Shown: positions 1 to 7,645, counted from the first letter of the stretch. The stretch is DNA of 33,227 nucleotides from Bacteroidia bacterium (GCA_019695265.1 JAIBAJ010000028.1:1-33227); one strand, 5' to 3'. Notes: a model not told the origin generated them from the letters alone. Numbers and translations are program-made.

Positions 1-132
1 CCGCCTACCAAAATCATTCATTGATTTCAGCTTTTATGCAAGGCGTTCGGGTCACGCTATCGGCTGTAATCCTCGTCCCACTTGGCTAGCGCCGCGTGGG
101 CCTGTGGGTTACTTGCCTCTATCGTTGCCCGA
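1..132 (+). repeat. GC-rich structured repeat, copy A (left end cut by window)
   Basis: This is one of six related intergenic copies in the window. The window begins inside the CCGCC of the 5' mini-hairpin. The core carries the shared GTTCGGGTCACGCTATCGG block, then GTAA (66-69) pairing with TTAC (109-112). Inside that, CCCAC (77-81) can pair with GTGGG (96-100 or 104-108) around GGC-tagc-GCC. It closes with TCTATCGTTGCCCGA. The other intact copies have GTAG/CTAC where this one has GTAA/TTAC, which is a compensatory change. Function is unknown. Confidence 0.85.
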
Positions 133-209
133 GGTGCAAACCCAAACAATACTGAAATTATTCGATGGCAATTGCCAATCCATGTATAATAAAAAGGGAA
201 AGGCTATAT

Positions 210-246
210 ACCAAAAAAGCCACTCAGTTTGAATGGCTTTTTTGGT
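210..246. terminator. Bidirectional intrinsic terminator
   Basis: A perfect 13-bp stem, ACCAAAAAAGCCA (210-222) with TGGCTTTTTTGGT (234-246), closes an 11-nt loop. The A-rich and T-rich arms give a U-tract in either direction. It could end a rightward transcript entering from the left, including one through repeat copy A, or the leftward oligopeptide-binding gene that stops at 440. Confidence 0.7.
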
Positions 247-439
247 GGTTGATCCGTTTTTGAAATAATACCGGTTTAATCCATTTTGGTTAGAAGAATT
301 CCAAAACCAATTCTATTTTTTAAGCTGGCTTTTATTCTAGCTAAACCCAAGTAAGAAAGTTTAATACTTGATTAGTAAAATCGCATACTCTTTGTTTGGT
401 ATCTGTTTCTTATTTATGGTTTAACCTGTAATACTGTTG
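247..439. other. Intergenic stretch without a recognisable gene
   Basis: Together with copy A and the terminator this makes a 439-bp gap before the first gene. The sequence is AT-rich. A weak AGAATT/AATTCT hairpin followed by a T-run lies at 295-321. I see no credible coding region here. Confidence 0.5.
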
Positions 440-2305
440 TTATTGGGCAGAAGCGCTATTGAGCAATCGAAGGTTGTTCAGAATAACACCGGGTCTTTCG
501 AAGGTCATAATCGCATTTCCAAACCGTTTGTGAATAACGTTGCGTCGAGTTTGAGAATACAGGAAGATGTAAGGTTGTTCCTCATAAATCATGGATTGAA
601 GTTTTTTCACCAACTCTGTGCGTTTGGTATTGTCTAAGGTGTATTTAATTTCATCAATTAAGGCATCGCTTTCCGCGTTTCCAAAACCAGGATAATTGCT
701 TCCTTTGGTAGTCCAGGACTTGGTGCTCCAAATTTGTTCAAAATCTTCCGGAACGGAGGATCCACCCCAAGCGGCCAACATCATATCATAGTTGTGATTT
801 TTGGCATTGTCGTAATGAACGGCAAAATCATTAGGTTTTAAATTGGCTTTGATTCCGGCTTTGTACATAGCCTCAGAAATCATGCTGGCAATATCTTTCC
901 ATTGCACTTGGGTTGTAAGAAAGGCCAAATCAAATTCAAATTTTACTTTTTCACCGTCAATAACTTTATCCCTGATATTGTCACCATCACTGTCTTTCCA
1001 ACCGGCTTGATCGAGTAGTTTTTTAGCTCCTTCAATATCAAAAGGAATCAATTTTAAATCCTTGTTATATTCTTCTTTCAAAGGAGAAACCGGACCTGCG
1101 ATACGGGTGTTTTTTCCCATATTGATAACCGTATTGATATCATCAACAGGAGTTAACATAGCCATGGCTCTGCGAACGGTTTTATCGGTAAACAGTTTTT
1201 TATGTTTTACCCCGTCCGGTCTGGTATTCATGGCAACATAAGAATAGTTGTAGGTATCGGTAAATTTAGAATGGTAATTGGCATTAAACTTAGGATCTTT
1301 TTGCAGGTTAATCAGGGTTGGAGTTGCCAAATAGGTACCAACATCCATAGCTTGGGTTTTGAACTCCAGCATTTGGCTGTTGGCATCGGTGTTGATTTTA
1401 AAGATTATCTTTTCAGGATAGGCAGTTTCGTAGTCGTTCGGGTTTTTTAGTTTGCGGGTCCAGTGGTTTTCTTTTCTTACCAAGGTCATGCTTTGTTGAG
1501 GTTTCCATTCGGACCATTTGTAAGCTCCTAAACCGGAAAAATAATTGATATCACGGCTGTATTTTGGGTTATTGAAATTACTGGCCCAAGTATTCAGTTT
1601 ATTATCTTTATTGAAATTGGCTTTTGGATCGTCGAATTGGGCGAAGGTGTAAGCTGCGAGGATATTAGACGGGTCATAGAATTTACGTTGAAGAATTCCG
1701 TAATCGGTTAGGAAGATGATGTTTTGAATGTATTTTTTCTTCATCACCAAGGTGAATTTTCTAGGGTTACTTGGGTCAATAACGATGTCTTGCAAAGGAT
1801 CCAAATAAGGTTTTGCATGTGGGTTGTTTACAAGCGGACATTTATTGGCTTTGAAGGTGAAAATGATGTCTTCAACGGTAAGTTGGCTGCCATCGTCCCA
1901 AGTTGGTTCATCCATTAATTCGTAGGTATATTTTAATCCATATTCGGAAATAATAGGTTCAGATTTTACAATTCCCGGTCTAACATCCAATTCCTTTGGG
2001 TCGGTATCCATTACATAGCATTGGGTGTAATGGTTTACGAAGGTTCTGGTTTCGGAGGTTCCGTTGGTAGGATGCATATCGTCAGGTTCGCCGATAAAGT
2101 GAACAACCACTGTATTTTCCTTTTTCCAATCAGGTAAGAAGCTTGTTGCGTCCGGGTTTTGGATGTATTTTGTGCCTTCAGTAACGTGTTGGGTTTGGCT
2201 ATTGGAATCAGAATTTGAATTGCCTTTGTTGTTACCTCCACAAGCAAAAAGGAGGATTGCGGTTGATGCAATGGAAAGGGGAAGTAATGATTTTTGAATG
2301 GTCAT
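440..2305 (-). CDS. ABC transporter substrate-binding lipoprotein, peptide/oligopeptide family (SBP_bac_5)
   Basis: The 621-residue protein resembles the family 5 extracellular solute-binding proteins (DppA/OppA type), which capture peptides or similar solutes for an ABC importer. The N-terminus is a lipoprotein signal with lipobox LFAC, making Cys22 the predicted lipidated residue. The body has features usual for the family: an early segment near GLKYTYELMDEPTWDDGSQL, the VRRAMAML region, and a late KKLLDQAGWKDSDGDNIRD motif. I chose the ATG at 2305 over one at 2350. Only the shorter form starts at the signal peptide, and a TATCTTTG promoter element at 2324-2331 lies downstream of the longer start. 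No permease or ATPase gene is adjacent, so the transporter partner is not visible. The substrate cannot be read from sequence. Confidence 0.9.
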   Translation of the reverse strand: MTIQKSLLPLSIASTAILLFACGGNNKGNSNSDSNSQTQHVTEGTKYIQNPDATSFLPDWKKENTVVVHFIGEPDDMHPTNGTSETRTFVNHYTQCYVMDTDPKELDVRPGIVKSEPIISEYGLKYTYELMDEPTWDDGSQLTVEDIIFTFKANKCPLVNNPHAKPYLDPLQDIVIDPSNPRKFTLVMKKKYIQNIIFLTDYGILQRKFYDPSNILAAYTFAQFDDPKANFNKDNKLNTWASNFNNPKYSRDINYFSGLGAYKWSEWKPQQSMTLVRKENHWTRKLKNPNDYETAYPEKIIFKINTDANSQMLEFKTQAMDVGTYLATPTLINLQKDPKFNANYHSKFTDTYNYSYVAMNTRPDGVKHKKLFTDKTVRRAMAMLTPVDDINTVINMGKNTRIAGPVSPLKEEYNKDLKLIPFDIEGAKKLLDQAGWKDSDGDNIRDKVIDGEKVKFEFDLAFLTTQVQWKDIASMISEAMYKAGIKANLKPNDFAVHYDNAKNHNYDMMLAAWGGSSVPEDFEQIWSTKSWTTKGSNYPGFGNAESDALIDEIKYTLDNTKRTELVKKLQSMIYEEQPYIFLYSQTRRNVIHKRFGNAIMTFERPGVILNNLRLLNSASAQ

Positions 2306-2323
2306 GGTTTGAAAAATGGTTGC

Positions 2324-2331
2324 CAAAGATA
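2324..2331 (-). promoter_or_regulatory. -7 promoter element of the oligopeptide-binding gene
   Basis: TATCTTTG on the minus strand fits the Bacteroidota -7 consensus TAnnTTTG. The expected start of transcription leaves a leader of roughly 12-15 nt before the ATG at 2305. No clear TTG is seen at the -33 position. Confidence 0.5.
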
Positions 2332-2470
2332 CATTGGAAAGGATTTTCATTCACAGGGAATTTACAGGCAATAATTTTAAAGTTGTTCAGAAAGTTTGCC
2401 TTTGGGAATTGAAAGAAAAAGGAAGTATTAGGATGATTGAAAAACGAAAGATTGGGCTTGCATGGACCCT

Positions 2471-2616
2471 CCGGGCAACGATAGAGGCAAGTAGCCCACA
2501 GTACACCTACGGCGATAGCCTAGGTGGACGAGGACTACAGCCGATAGCGTGACCCGAACGCCCAGTGATTGCCCATTGAAATTGCAGAAAATTTAGTTGG
2601 CGGAAGGGGGCCCGCC
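2471..2616 (-). repeat. GC-rich structured repeat, copy B
   Basis: This is a complete copy in minus orientation. The 5' mini-hairpin is GGCGG/CCGCC (plus-strand 2599-2603 and 2612-2616). The core hairpin has GTAG (2491-2494) with CTAC (2535-2538). Inside it is a distinct helix: CACCTA (2504-2509) with TAGGTG (2521-2526), then GGC (2511-2513) with GCC (2518-2520) around a GATA loop. That inner helix differs in sequence from copies A and C but is fully paired. It lies between the yceI-like gene and the promoter of the oligopeptide-binding gene. Confidence 0.85.
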
Positions 2617-2692
2617 AAGGAAAACCAAGAGAAAAGCTATTCATCCACTTGTTAGAAGAAAATTGGGAAATGGATAGCTAAGAAAATAAAAA

Positions 2693-2721
2693 AAAGCCGC
2701 TAACACTAGGCTAACGGCTTT
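2693..2721 (-). terminator. Terminator of the YceI-like gene
   Basis: Read on the minus strand, AAAGCCG and CGGCTTT form a 7-bp stem (plus 2693-2699 and 2715-2721), partly extended inward. A run of T residues follows (plus-strand A-run from about 2685). It lies about 20 bp beyond the stop at 2741. Confidence 0.75.
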
Positions 2722-2740
2722 AAGATGATAGAAAAACTGA

Positions 2741-3343
2741 TTATTTAGCTTTTCCGGAAAGTTTAATTTCCAAGGTAAATTCATCGTCGATAGCTTTGTC
2801 GCCGATATCACTAAAAATGGATTTTGAACCGTATTTAATATCGTAATTAACGCGGTTAACTTTCACAGTAGCAATAGCTGAAGCCATATTTCCGGATTTA
2901 ACGATGGTAGCATCGAAGGTAATTTCTTTTGTGATGCCTTTAATGGTTAAATCGCCTGTAACGGTGTAGCTTTTACCTGCATTGGAAGCATTTTTGGAAG
3001 GGGTAGCTTTTTTTAGTTTAAAGCTAGCTTCGGCATGTTTTTCGGTGGAGAAAAAATCTTCACTTTTCAAGTGTCCAACCAATTTAGCATTGTAACCTGC
3101 ATCTTTTAGGTCATCAACAGCGATGGAAGTCATATCCACTACAAAAGAAGCCGCTTTTAAGTTATCGCCTTCGAGGGTAAGTTCACCGCTTTTAAGTTTA
3201 ACTGTTCCATCATGCGCACCGGTAACTTTTTTGGCAGCCCAATGGATGGTACTTGAATTGGGATCAAAAACGTAATTTTTTACATCAGCAGCTTTAAAAG
3301 CGAAGAGGGCAACCAAGGCCAGGGAAATGTTGAAGATTTTCAT
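2741..3343 (-). CDS. YceI-family secreted protein
   Basis: The 200-residue protein has an N-terminal signal peptide (about residues 1-18). The rest is a single YceI-like lipocalin-type beta-barrel domain, a family that binds isoprenoid or lipid ligands in the periplasm. Recognisable family features are the opening YVFDPNSSTIHWAAKKV, the VVDMTSI strand, the HLKSEDFFSTEKHAEASFK segment, and the VTGDLTIKGITKEITFD strands near the end. Length matches the family. It lies 85 bp downstream of heme O synthase on the same strand, but has its own TACCTTTG element at 3369-3376. Physiological role here is not known; stress- or prenyl-related binding is only suggested by the family. Confidence 0.93.
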   Translation of the reverse strand: MKIFNISLALVALFAFKAADVKNYVFDPNSSTIHWAAKKVTGAHDGTVKLKSGELTLEGDNLKAASFVVDMTSIAVDDLKDAGYNAKLVGHLKSEDFFSTEKHAEASFKLKKATPSKNASNAGKSYTVTGDLTIKGITKEITFDATIVKSGNMASAIATVKVNRVNYDIKYGSKSIFSDIGDKAIDDEFTLEIKLSGKAK

Positions 3344-3368
3344 AAATGTATTTTAAAATTTTATGGGA

Positions 3369-3376
3369 CAAAGGTA
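3369..3376 (-). promoter_or_regulatory. -7 promoter element of the YceI-like gene
   Basis: TACCTTTG on the minus strand matches TAnnTTTG and sits about 25 bp before the ATG at 3343. No well-spaced TTG is apparent upstream, so transcription from here, rather than read-through from heme O synthase, is only probable. Confidence 0.5.
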
Positions 3377-3428
3377 GCGGGTAAACAAAAGGGGGGAATA
3401 GGACAAAAACCAGGAATGATGGTATTTT

Positions 3429-4295
3429 TTATAATTTATCGAGTAAAATTGCCAGTTGTACGATGGGCAAATAGAAGAAAGACCCAAACATGAGGCGTTT
3501 TGCATCCTCATCACTTTGGGATTTAAAAAGTTTATAGGCCTGATATACGAAAACTAAGCCTGCGGATAAAATGATGACCCCGGAGAATAATCCGCTCATT
3601 TTAAAAACTACGGGCAACAAAGAGATGGGAACCAGTCCGATGGTGTAAATTAAGGTTTGAAAAGCAGAAGTAACATCTTTTCCGTTGGGGGAGGGGAGCA
3701 ATTTAAATCCGGCTTTTTTGTAATCTTCGTCTAACCTCCAGGCAATGGCCCAAAAGTGGGGGAATTGCCACATAAACTGAATGCCAAACAGGATGGCTGC
3801 CTGAATACTCATTTCACCTGAATAAGCGATATAGCCAAGCATGGGCGGGATACTGCCCGGAATGGCGCCTACGAAAACTGCAAAAGGTGTTTCTCTTTTA
3901 AGAGGAGTATAAACAACGGAATAAAGCACCATGGCTACTAGGCCAAGTGCTGCGCTAAGCGGATTTAAAGTGTATAAAATGGCAACTCCGGAAAGTCCGA
4001 GAATAGAGGAAAGTGCAATGGCTTCGGGCTCTTGCATACGACCTTGAGGCATTGGTCTTTCCTGGGTTCGGGCCATGAGTTTATCGAGGTCTTTTTCGAT
4101 AATTTGGTTGAATCCATTGCTAGCTCCTGTAACCAAGAAACCACCTAGGATTAATTTTCCCATAGAAATCCAATCGATTTCAGGGGAGGCTATACCATAG
4201 CAAATTGCTGCTGAGAAAACCACTAAGGAAGCCAGTCTCATTTTGGTGAAAACCAAATAGTCTTTCAATTTGATAATAGGAGAAATGGCGCTCAA
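3429..4295 (-). CDS. ctaB: Protoheme IX farnesyltransferase (heme O synthase)
   Basis: The 288-residue integral membrane protein transfers a farnesyl group from farnesyl diphosphate to protoheme IX, giving heme O for terminal oxidases. It has the UbiA-superfamily layout of about seven to nine hydrophobic segments. The first prenyl-diphosphate/Mg motif is N63-x3-E67-x-D69-x-D71, followed by LMARTQERPMPQGRM, the heme O synthase signature. A second acidic motif is AWRLDEDYKKAG. The start is TTG at 4295. No in-frame ATG lies upstream before the TATTTTTG element at 4319-4326, and the next internal Met (residue 19) would remove the conserved KDYLVFTK opening. No oxidase genes are beside it. Confidence 0.94.
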   Translation of the reverse strand: MSAISPIIKLKDYLVFTKMRLASLVVFSAAICYGIASPEIDWISMGKLILGGFLVTGASNGFNQIIEKDLDKLMARTQERPMPQGRMQEPEAIALSSILGLSGVAILYTLNPLSAALGLVAMVLYSVVYTPLKRETPFAVFVGAIPGSIPPMLGYIAYSGEMSIQAAILFGIQFMWQFPHFWAIAWRLDEDYKKAGFKLLPSPNGKDVTSAFQTLIYTIGLVPISLLPVVFKMSGLFSGVIILSAGLVFVYQAYKLFKSQSDEDAKRLMFGSFFYLPIVQLAILLDKL

Positions 4296-4318
4296 AGGTT
4301 TAGATGTAAATTGGGCGG

Positions 4319-4326
4319 CAAAAATA
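4319..4326 (-). promoter_or_regulatory. -7 promoter element of ctaB
   Basis: TATTTTTG on the minus strand matches TAnnTTTG. It predicts a short leader of about 15-20 nt before the TTG start at 4295. No clear -33 TTG is present. Confidence 0.5.
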
Positions 4327-4423
4327 ATGCAGGGAAGGTAGTTCTGTTAGTTGGGATTAAAATATTTAGTTAAATTGGCGAAGAATCAAAATATTCCATT
4401 GATTTGTGATAGAAAAAAGAACC

Positions 4424-4765
4424 ATGATAGATTTAAGTTTTCTTCAACAATTTTCGGGAGGCGATAAAGCAAAAATGTCGAAGTACATTGGCATGTTCCT
4501 AAAATCATATCCGTCGGCATTGCAAGCCATTGAGGACAAATTAGCGGCCCAGGATTGGTCCGGATTGAGAACGGCTGCACATAGTTTAAAGCCCCAATTG
4601 AATTACATGGGAGCTAAAACGATGCAAGAGTTGGCCAAGGAGATTGAATACTCGGCCGGGGAAGGTAAGGACTTAGAAAAATTGCCCGGAATGGTAAATG
4701 ATCTGAAGAAGGGGGTTGTTCAGGTTGCTGCATTACTAGAGGCAGAGCTTGCAAAAATGGGTTAA
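4424..4765 (+). CDS. Stand-alone Hpt (histidine phosphotransfer) domain protein
   Basis: The 113-residue cytoplasmic protein is a single four-helix Hpt domain of the type that shuttles phosphate between hybrid histidine kinases and response regulators. The phosphoacceptor is His53 in the AAHSLKPQ motif, and the opening IDLSFLQQFSGGDKAKMSKYI is typical for the fold. I start it at the ATG at 4424, where family members begin; a GTG six codons upstream (4406) is possible. It ends three bases before the pseudouridine synthase gene, so the two are probably co-transcribed. No kinase or regulator partner is nearby. Confidence 0.88.
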   Translation: MIDLSFLQQFSGGDKAKMSKYIGMFLKSYPSALQAIEDKLAAQDWSGLRTAAHSLKPQLNYMGAKTMQELAKEIEYSAGEGKDLEKLPGMVNDLKKGVVQVAALLEAELAKMG

Positions 4766-4768
4766 GAA

Positions 4769-5458
4769 ATGAATTTGGCTGAGCAAGTTTTATACGAGGA
4801 TAATCACCTCATTGTATTGAATAAATTACCCGGGCAGATTGTTCAGGGTGATAAAACAGGCGATACACCTTTGTCGGAATTGGTGAAGGAATTTATTAAA
4901 GTGAGGGATCAGAAGCCGGGAAATGTTTTTGTGGGCGTGGTGCATCGGTTAGACAGGCCGGTAAGTGGGGTGGTAGTTTTTGCGAAAACATCTAAGGCCT
5001 TGAGTCGAATGAATGAACTGTTTAAGATGCGTGAAACAGAAAAAACGTATTGGGCGGTAGTAAAAAACAAACCGGAGAAAGAATCAGGTACACTGGTTCA
5101 TTATTTAATGAAGAATGAAAAGCAGAACAAATCCTATGCTTCTGTAACAGAAAAGAAAGGGAGTTTACGATGTGAATTGAATTACCGATTGCTTTCGAAA
5201 TCAGACAACTATTATCTACTGGAGGTAAAACCACAAACAGGAAGGCATCATCAAATTAGAGTGCAGTTAGCAAGTATGGGATGTACAATTAAAGGAGATT
5301 TAAAATATGGTTTTGCAAGGTCTAATCCGGATGGTTCTATACATTTACATGCCCGGGCATTAACGTTTGTTCATCCAATTAAGCAGGAAAGTATTCAGAT
5401 AGAGGCGGCAGTTCCAAACGAAAAGGTTTGGAAGACATTAGAAGAGAATTGTGCTTAA
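4769..5458 (+). CDS. RluA-family RNA pseudouridine synthase
   Basis: The 229-residue enzyme isomerises specific uridines in rRNA or tRNA to pseudouridine. The catalytic motif is HRLDRPVSG, with Asp62 as the nucleophile. Other family blocks are LYEDNHLIVLNKLPG near the N-terminus, VKPQTGRHHQIRVQLASMG, and LHARALTFVHP toward the C-terminus. There is no S4 domain, as in the short single-domain members of the family, so the target site cannot be assigned. The gene follows the Hpt gene by three bases. An 84-bp gap separates it from the MerR-type gene. Confidence 0.93.
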   Translation: MNLAEQVLYEDNHLIVLNKLPGQIVQGDKTGDTPLSELVKEFIKVRDQKPGNVFVGVVHRLDRPVSGVVVFAKTSKALSRMNELFKMRETEKTYWAVVKNKPEKESGTLVHYLMKNEKQNKSYASVTEKKGSLRCELNYRLLSKSDNYYLLEVKPQTGRHHQIRVQLASMGCTIKGDLKYGFARSNPDGSIHLHARALTFVHPIKQESIQIEAAVPNEKVWKTLEENCA

Positions 5459-5541
5459 AAGCTTAAAGTCAAAAAGTTAATAATTATCAACTCGTGTATA
5501 GGTTTAAATAAAACCTTGTATTTTTATCGCAATTATTTGTT

Positions 5542-5910
5542 ATGCCTGTTAAAGAAAAAGAATTAGAGAAGGTTTATTTTGGTATTGGAGAAGTAGCCGA
5601 AATGTTAAAGGTTAATCCATCCTTAATTCGTTTTTGGGAAAAGCAATTTCCTGGAATCACACCTACCAAGAATAAGAAAGGTGATCGGTTGTTTACCAAA
5701 AAGGAGATTGAGAAGCTGAAGGAAATACACAAATTAGTAAAGGATAAGGGGTTTAAATTAGCAGGAGCCAAAAAGCAATTGAGGACCAAGGAGAATTTGG
5801 CGGAGGAGCTGGTTGCGGATAAGGAAGTGCTTTCTTCATCAGTACCAGAGGCTATTGCGTTTTTGACCGAAGCCAGGCGAAAATTATTGGAGTTGAAAGA
5901 AAGTTTGTAG
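5542..5910 (+). CDS. MerR-type transcriptional regulator
   Basis: The 122-residue protein has a MerR winged helix-turn-helix at about residues 8-75: YFGIGEVAEMLKVNPSLIRFWEKQFPG, then the wing and TKKEIEKLKEIHKLVKDKG. The remainder is a short basic and helical tail (about 75-122) ending in a coiled-coil-like stretch. It has no cysteine cluster or recognisable ligand domain, so no metal- or drug-sensing role can be claimed. Small MerR-like proteins of this form are common in Bacteroidota. The recombinase gene starts 22 bp downstream, suggesting one transcript. Confidence 0.9.
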   Translation: MPVKEKELEKVYFGIGEVAEMLKVNPSLIRFWEKQFPGITPTKNKKGDRLFTKKEIEKLKEIHKLVKDKGFKLAGAKKQLRTKENLAEELVADKEVLSSSVPEAIAFLTEARRKLLELKESL

Positions 5911-5932
5911 TGGAGAAGTAAGGCCGGAATAG

Positions 5933-6823
5933 ATGGATGCAATTCGGCAATTTAAAATGTATGGGGAATCGGAAAAGCGATATTCGGCCCATACTATGAT
6001 AGCCTATTTAAATGATATAGAGCAATTTTTTACCTATTTGAATAATCCGGAAGCTGAAGGGATTGGTCGAATTGAGTTAGACGATATTCGAGATTGGGCG
6101 CTTTCGTTAATGGATGATGGTTTAGATGCAAGAAGTGTGAATAGAAAGGTAAGTTCGTTGAGGACCTTTTTTGCTTATTTTCAAAAGATTGGGATTTTGA
6201 GGGCGAATCCTTGTAAAGGTTTTAGGAGTTTGAAGACGGACAAAAAATTACCTGAATTTGTAAGTGAGACTTCTGTTGAACAATTGTTTCATGGAATTCG
6301 ATTTCCGGATGGATGGGAGGGAGAACGAGATAAAATGATTTTAGACATGCTCTACCAAACAGGAATGCGTAGATCGGAATTGATAGGATTGGAAATAAAT
6401 AGGATTGATTTCCAAAAGGGTGAATTAAAAGTTTTGGGTAAGCGAAACAAAGAACGAATAATTCCAGTTTCAAATAATACGATTGCAATGATGAGGAAGT
6501 ACCTTGAAAAAACACGAAATAAGTTTAGTGGCACCGAGCCTGAGTATTGGATCGTGGATGATAAGGGGTTTAAAGTTTCTGAAAAATTTGTTTATGATAA
6601 GGTAAAGTTCTACCTTCGACTTGTAACTACCAATTCAAAGGTGTCACCACATACGTTAAGGCATACCTTCGCTACTCATTTATTGAATCAAGGAGCCGAT
6701 ATTAATGCAGTGAAGGAGTTATTAGGTCATACAAGTTTGGCAGCTACACAGGTTTACACACATAATACGATTGAGAAATTAAAAAACAGTTATAAATCAG
6801 CCCATCCTAGGGCAAAAGAATAA
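5933..6823 (+). CDS. xerC: Tyrosine recombinase, XerC/XerD type
   Basis: The 296-residue protein is a full-length tyrosine recombinase of the Xer type, which resolves chromosome dimers at dif. It has an N-terminal SAM-like core-binding domain (about 1-95) and a catalytic domain. The residues are all present: Arg146 in GMRRSEL, Lys170 in VLGKRNKER, His240 and Arg243 in HTLRH, His266 in LLGHTSL, and the nucleophile Tyr275 in VYTH. It is followed 43 bp later by the hibernation factor gene. From memory, a recombinase next to raiA is a common Bacteroidota arrangement. That context argues for a chromosomal housekeeping enzyme rather than a phage or island integrase. I cannot tell XerC from XerD by sequence alone. 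Confidence 0.9.
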   Translation: MDAIRQFKMYGESEKRYSAHTMIAYLNDIEQFFTYLNNPEAEGIGRIELDDIRDWALSLMDDGLDARSVNRKVSSLRTFFAYFQKIGILRANPCKGFRSLKTDKKLPEFVSETSVEQLFHGIRFPDGWEGERDKMILDMLYQTGMRRSELIGLEINRIDFQKGELKVLGKRNKERIIPVSNNTIAMMRKYLEKTRNKFSGTEPEYWIVDDKGFKVSEKFVYDKVKFYLRLVTTNSKVSPHTLRHTFATHLLNQGADINAVKELLGHTSLAATQVYTHNTIEKLKNSYKSAHPRAKE

Positions 6824-6852
6824 ATCAAACCTTTATTAATTATTAAACTTTC

Positions 6853-6858
6853 AGGAGG
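6853..6858 (+). promoter_or_regulatory. Strong Shine-Dalgarno sequence of the HPF gene
   Basis: AGGAGG lies eight bases before the ATG at 6867. It is the only strong ribosome-binding sequence I found before any gene in this window; Bacteroidota genes usually lack one. See the finding on raiA. Confidence 0.8.
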
Positions 6859-6866
6859 ATAAAACG

Positions 6867-7166
6867 ATGAACGTTAAAATTCAATCCATTCATTTTGATG
6901 CTGATCACAAATTAATTGATTTTGTGCAGGATCGAGTAGGTAAGTTAGGTCATTATTATACCGAAATATTAGGCAGCGAAGTTTATTTGCGACTTGATAA
7001 AAGTTCAACCAATGATAATAAAATTGCAGAGATACGTTTGAATGTTCCGGGACAGGAAATGTTTGCAAAAAGACAGTGTAAAACCTTTGAAGAGGCTACT
7101 GATGTAGCTGTAGAAGCATTGCGCAATCAAATTAAAAAGCATAAGGAAAAGATTCAAAAAGCCTAA
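6867..7166 (+). CDS. raiA: Ribosome hibernation promoting factor, short HPF/YfiA type
   Basis: The 99-residue protein is the short form of HPF/YfiA, which binds the decoding region of the small ribosomal subunit in stationary phase and silences ribosomes. The beta-alpha-beta-beta-beta-alpha pattern is visible: NVKIQSIHFDADHKLIDFVQDRVGKL, then KIAEIRLNVPG and CKTFEEATDVAVEALRNQIKKHKEK. It lacks the C-terminal dimerisation domain of long HPF. An exact AGGAGG precedes the start, which is unusual for this phylum. A rho-independent terminator follows about 20 bp after the stop. Confidence 0.94.
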   Translation: MNVKIQSIHFDADHKLIDFVQDRVGKLGHYYTEILGSEVYLRLDKSSTNDNKIAEIRLNVPGQEMFAKRQCKTFEEATDVAVEALRNQIKKHKEKIQKA

Positions 7167-7183
7167 TTTTTAAATCTTTTTCA

Positions 7184-7220
7184 AGGGAGGCGACCAAAGG
7201 TCGCCTTTCTTTTTTTTCTT
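7184..7220 (+). terminator. Terminator after raiA
   Basis: AGGCGACC (7188-7195) and GGTCGCCT (7199-7206) form an 8-bp stem with a 3-nt loop, extended by weak pairs. A long T-rich run follows. It separates the Hpt-to-raiA run from rpmH. Confidence 0.85.
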
Positions 7221-7231
7221 TTTTTTTAATG

Positions 7232-7265
7232 TTTGTCATAAGTATTAAAAAAAGTTCTATTTTTG
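7232..7265 (+). promoter_or_regulatory. Promoter of rpmH
   Basis: TTTG (7232-7235) and TATTTTTG (7258-7265) are separated by 22 bp, a good match to the Bacteroidota -33/-7 promoter. It gives a leader of about 25 nt before the L34 start at 7296. Confidence 0.75.
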
Positions 7266-7295
7266 CAGCCCGTTTAGAGAAAATAATTTCAAGTC

Positions 7296-7457
7296 ATGCA
7301 ACCAACTTATAATCCTTCCAATCGTAAGAGAACAAATAAACACGGATTTCGTAAACGTATGTCATCTGCCAATGGACGTAGGGTGTTGGCTGCACGTCGT
7401 AAACGTGGTCGTTGGAAACTTACAGTTAGCGACGAAGGTAAATTTCGCAAAAACTAA
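7296..7457 (+). CDS. rpmH: 50S ribosomal protein L34 (bL34)
   Basis: This 53-codon gene encodes the basic bL34 protein of the large ribosomal subunit. The sequence opens [20 protein letters not shown] and continues [20 protein letters not shown], the invariant family core, then a short charged tail ending EGKFRKN. It has its own promoter and its own terminator, so it is a single-gene unit. The rnpA and yidC neighbours common in many bacteria are absent here. Confidence 0.97.
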   Translation: MQPTYNPSNRKRTNKHGFRKRMSSANGRRVLAARRKRGRWKLTVSDEGKFRKN

Positions 7458-7474
7458 TTAGGTATTTTTTTTTT

Positions 7475-7503
7475 AGCCTCCCAATTTGGGGGGCTTTTTT
7501 TTT
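7475..7503 (+). terminator. Terminator of rpmH
   Basis: AGCCTCCC (7475-7482) pairs with GGGGGGCT (7488-7495), with one G-T wobble, across a 5-nt loop. It is followed by about eight T residues, 18 bp after the L34 stop. Confidence 0.88.
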
Positions 7504-7645
7504 AACTTTTCTGTTCTGTTTTATTGTTTAGGAATACTTATTGTTGTCTGCCACTATAAAACAGAATTTTCCTTAGCTACGAATTGGAGAGTAAGGCCAT
7601 AAATTTTTCGTTTTCCTGACCTTTTCGGTTTTTCCTAAAAATAAT

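Noticed and set aside
5933-6823. Tyrosine recombinase as the integrase of a mobile island
   Set aside because: It has Xer-type length and motifs, sits in a housekeeping run with raiA, and no attachment repeats or cargo genes flank it.
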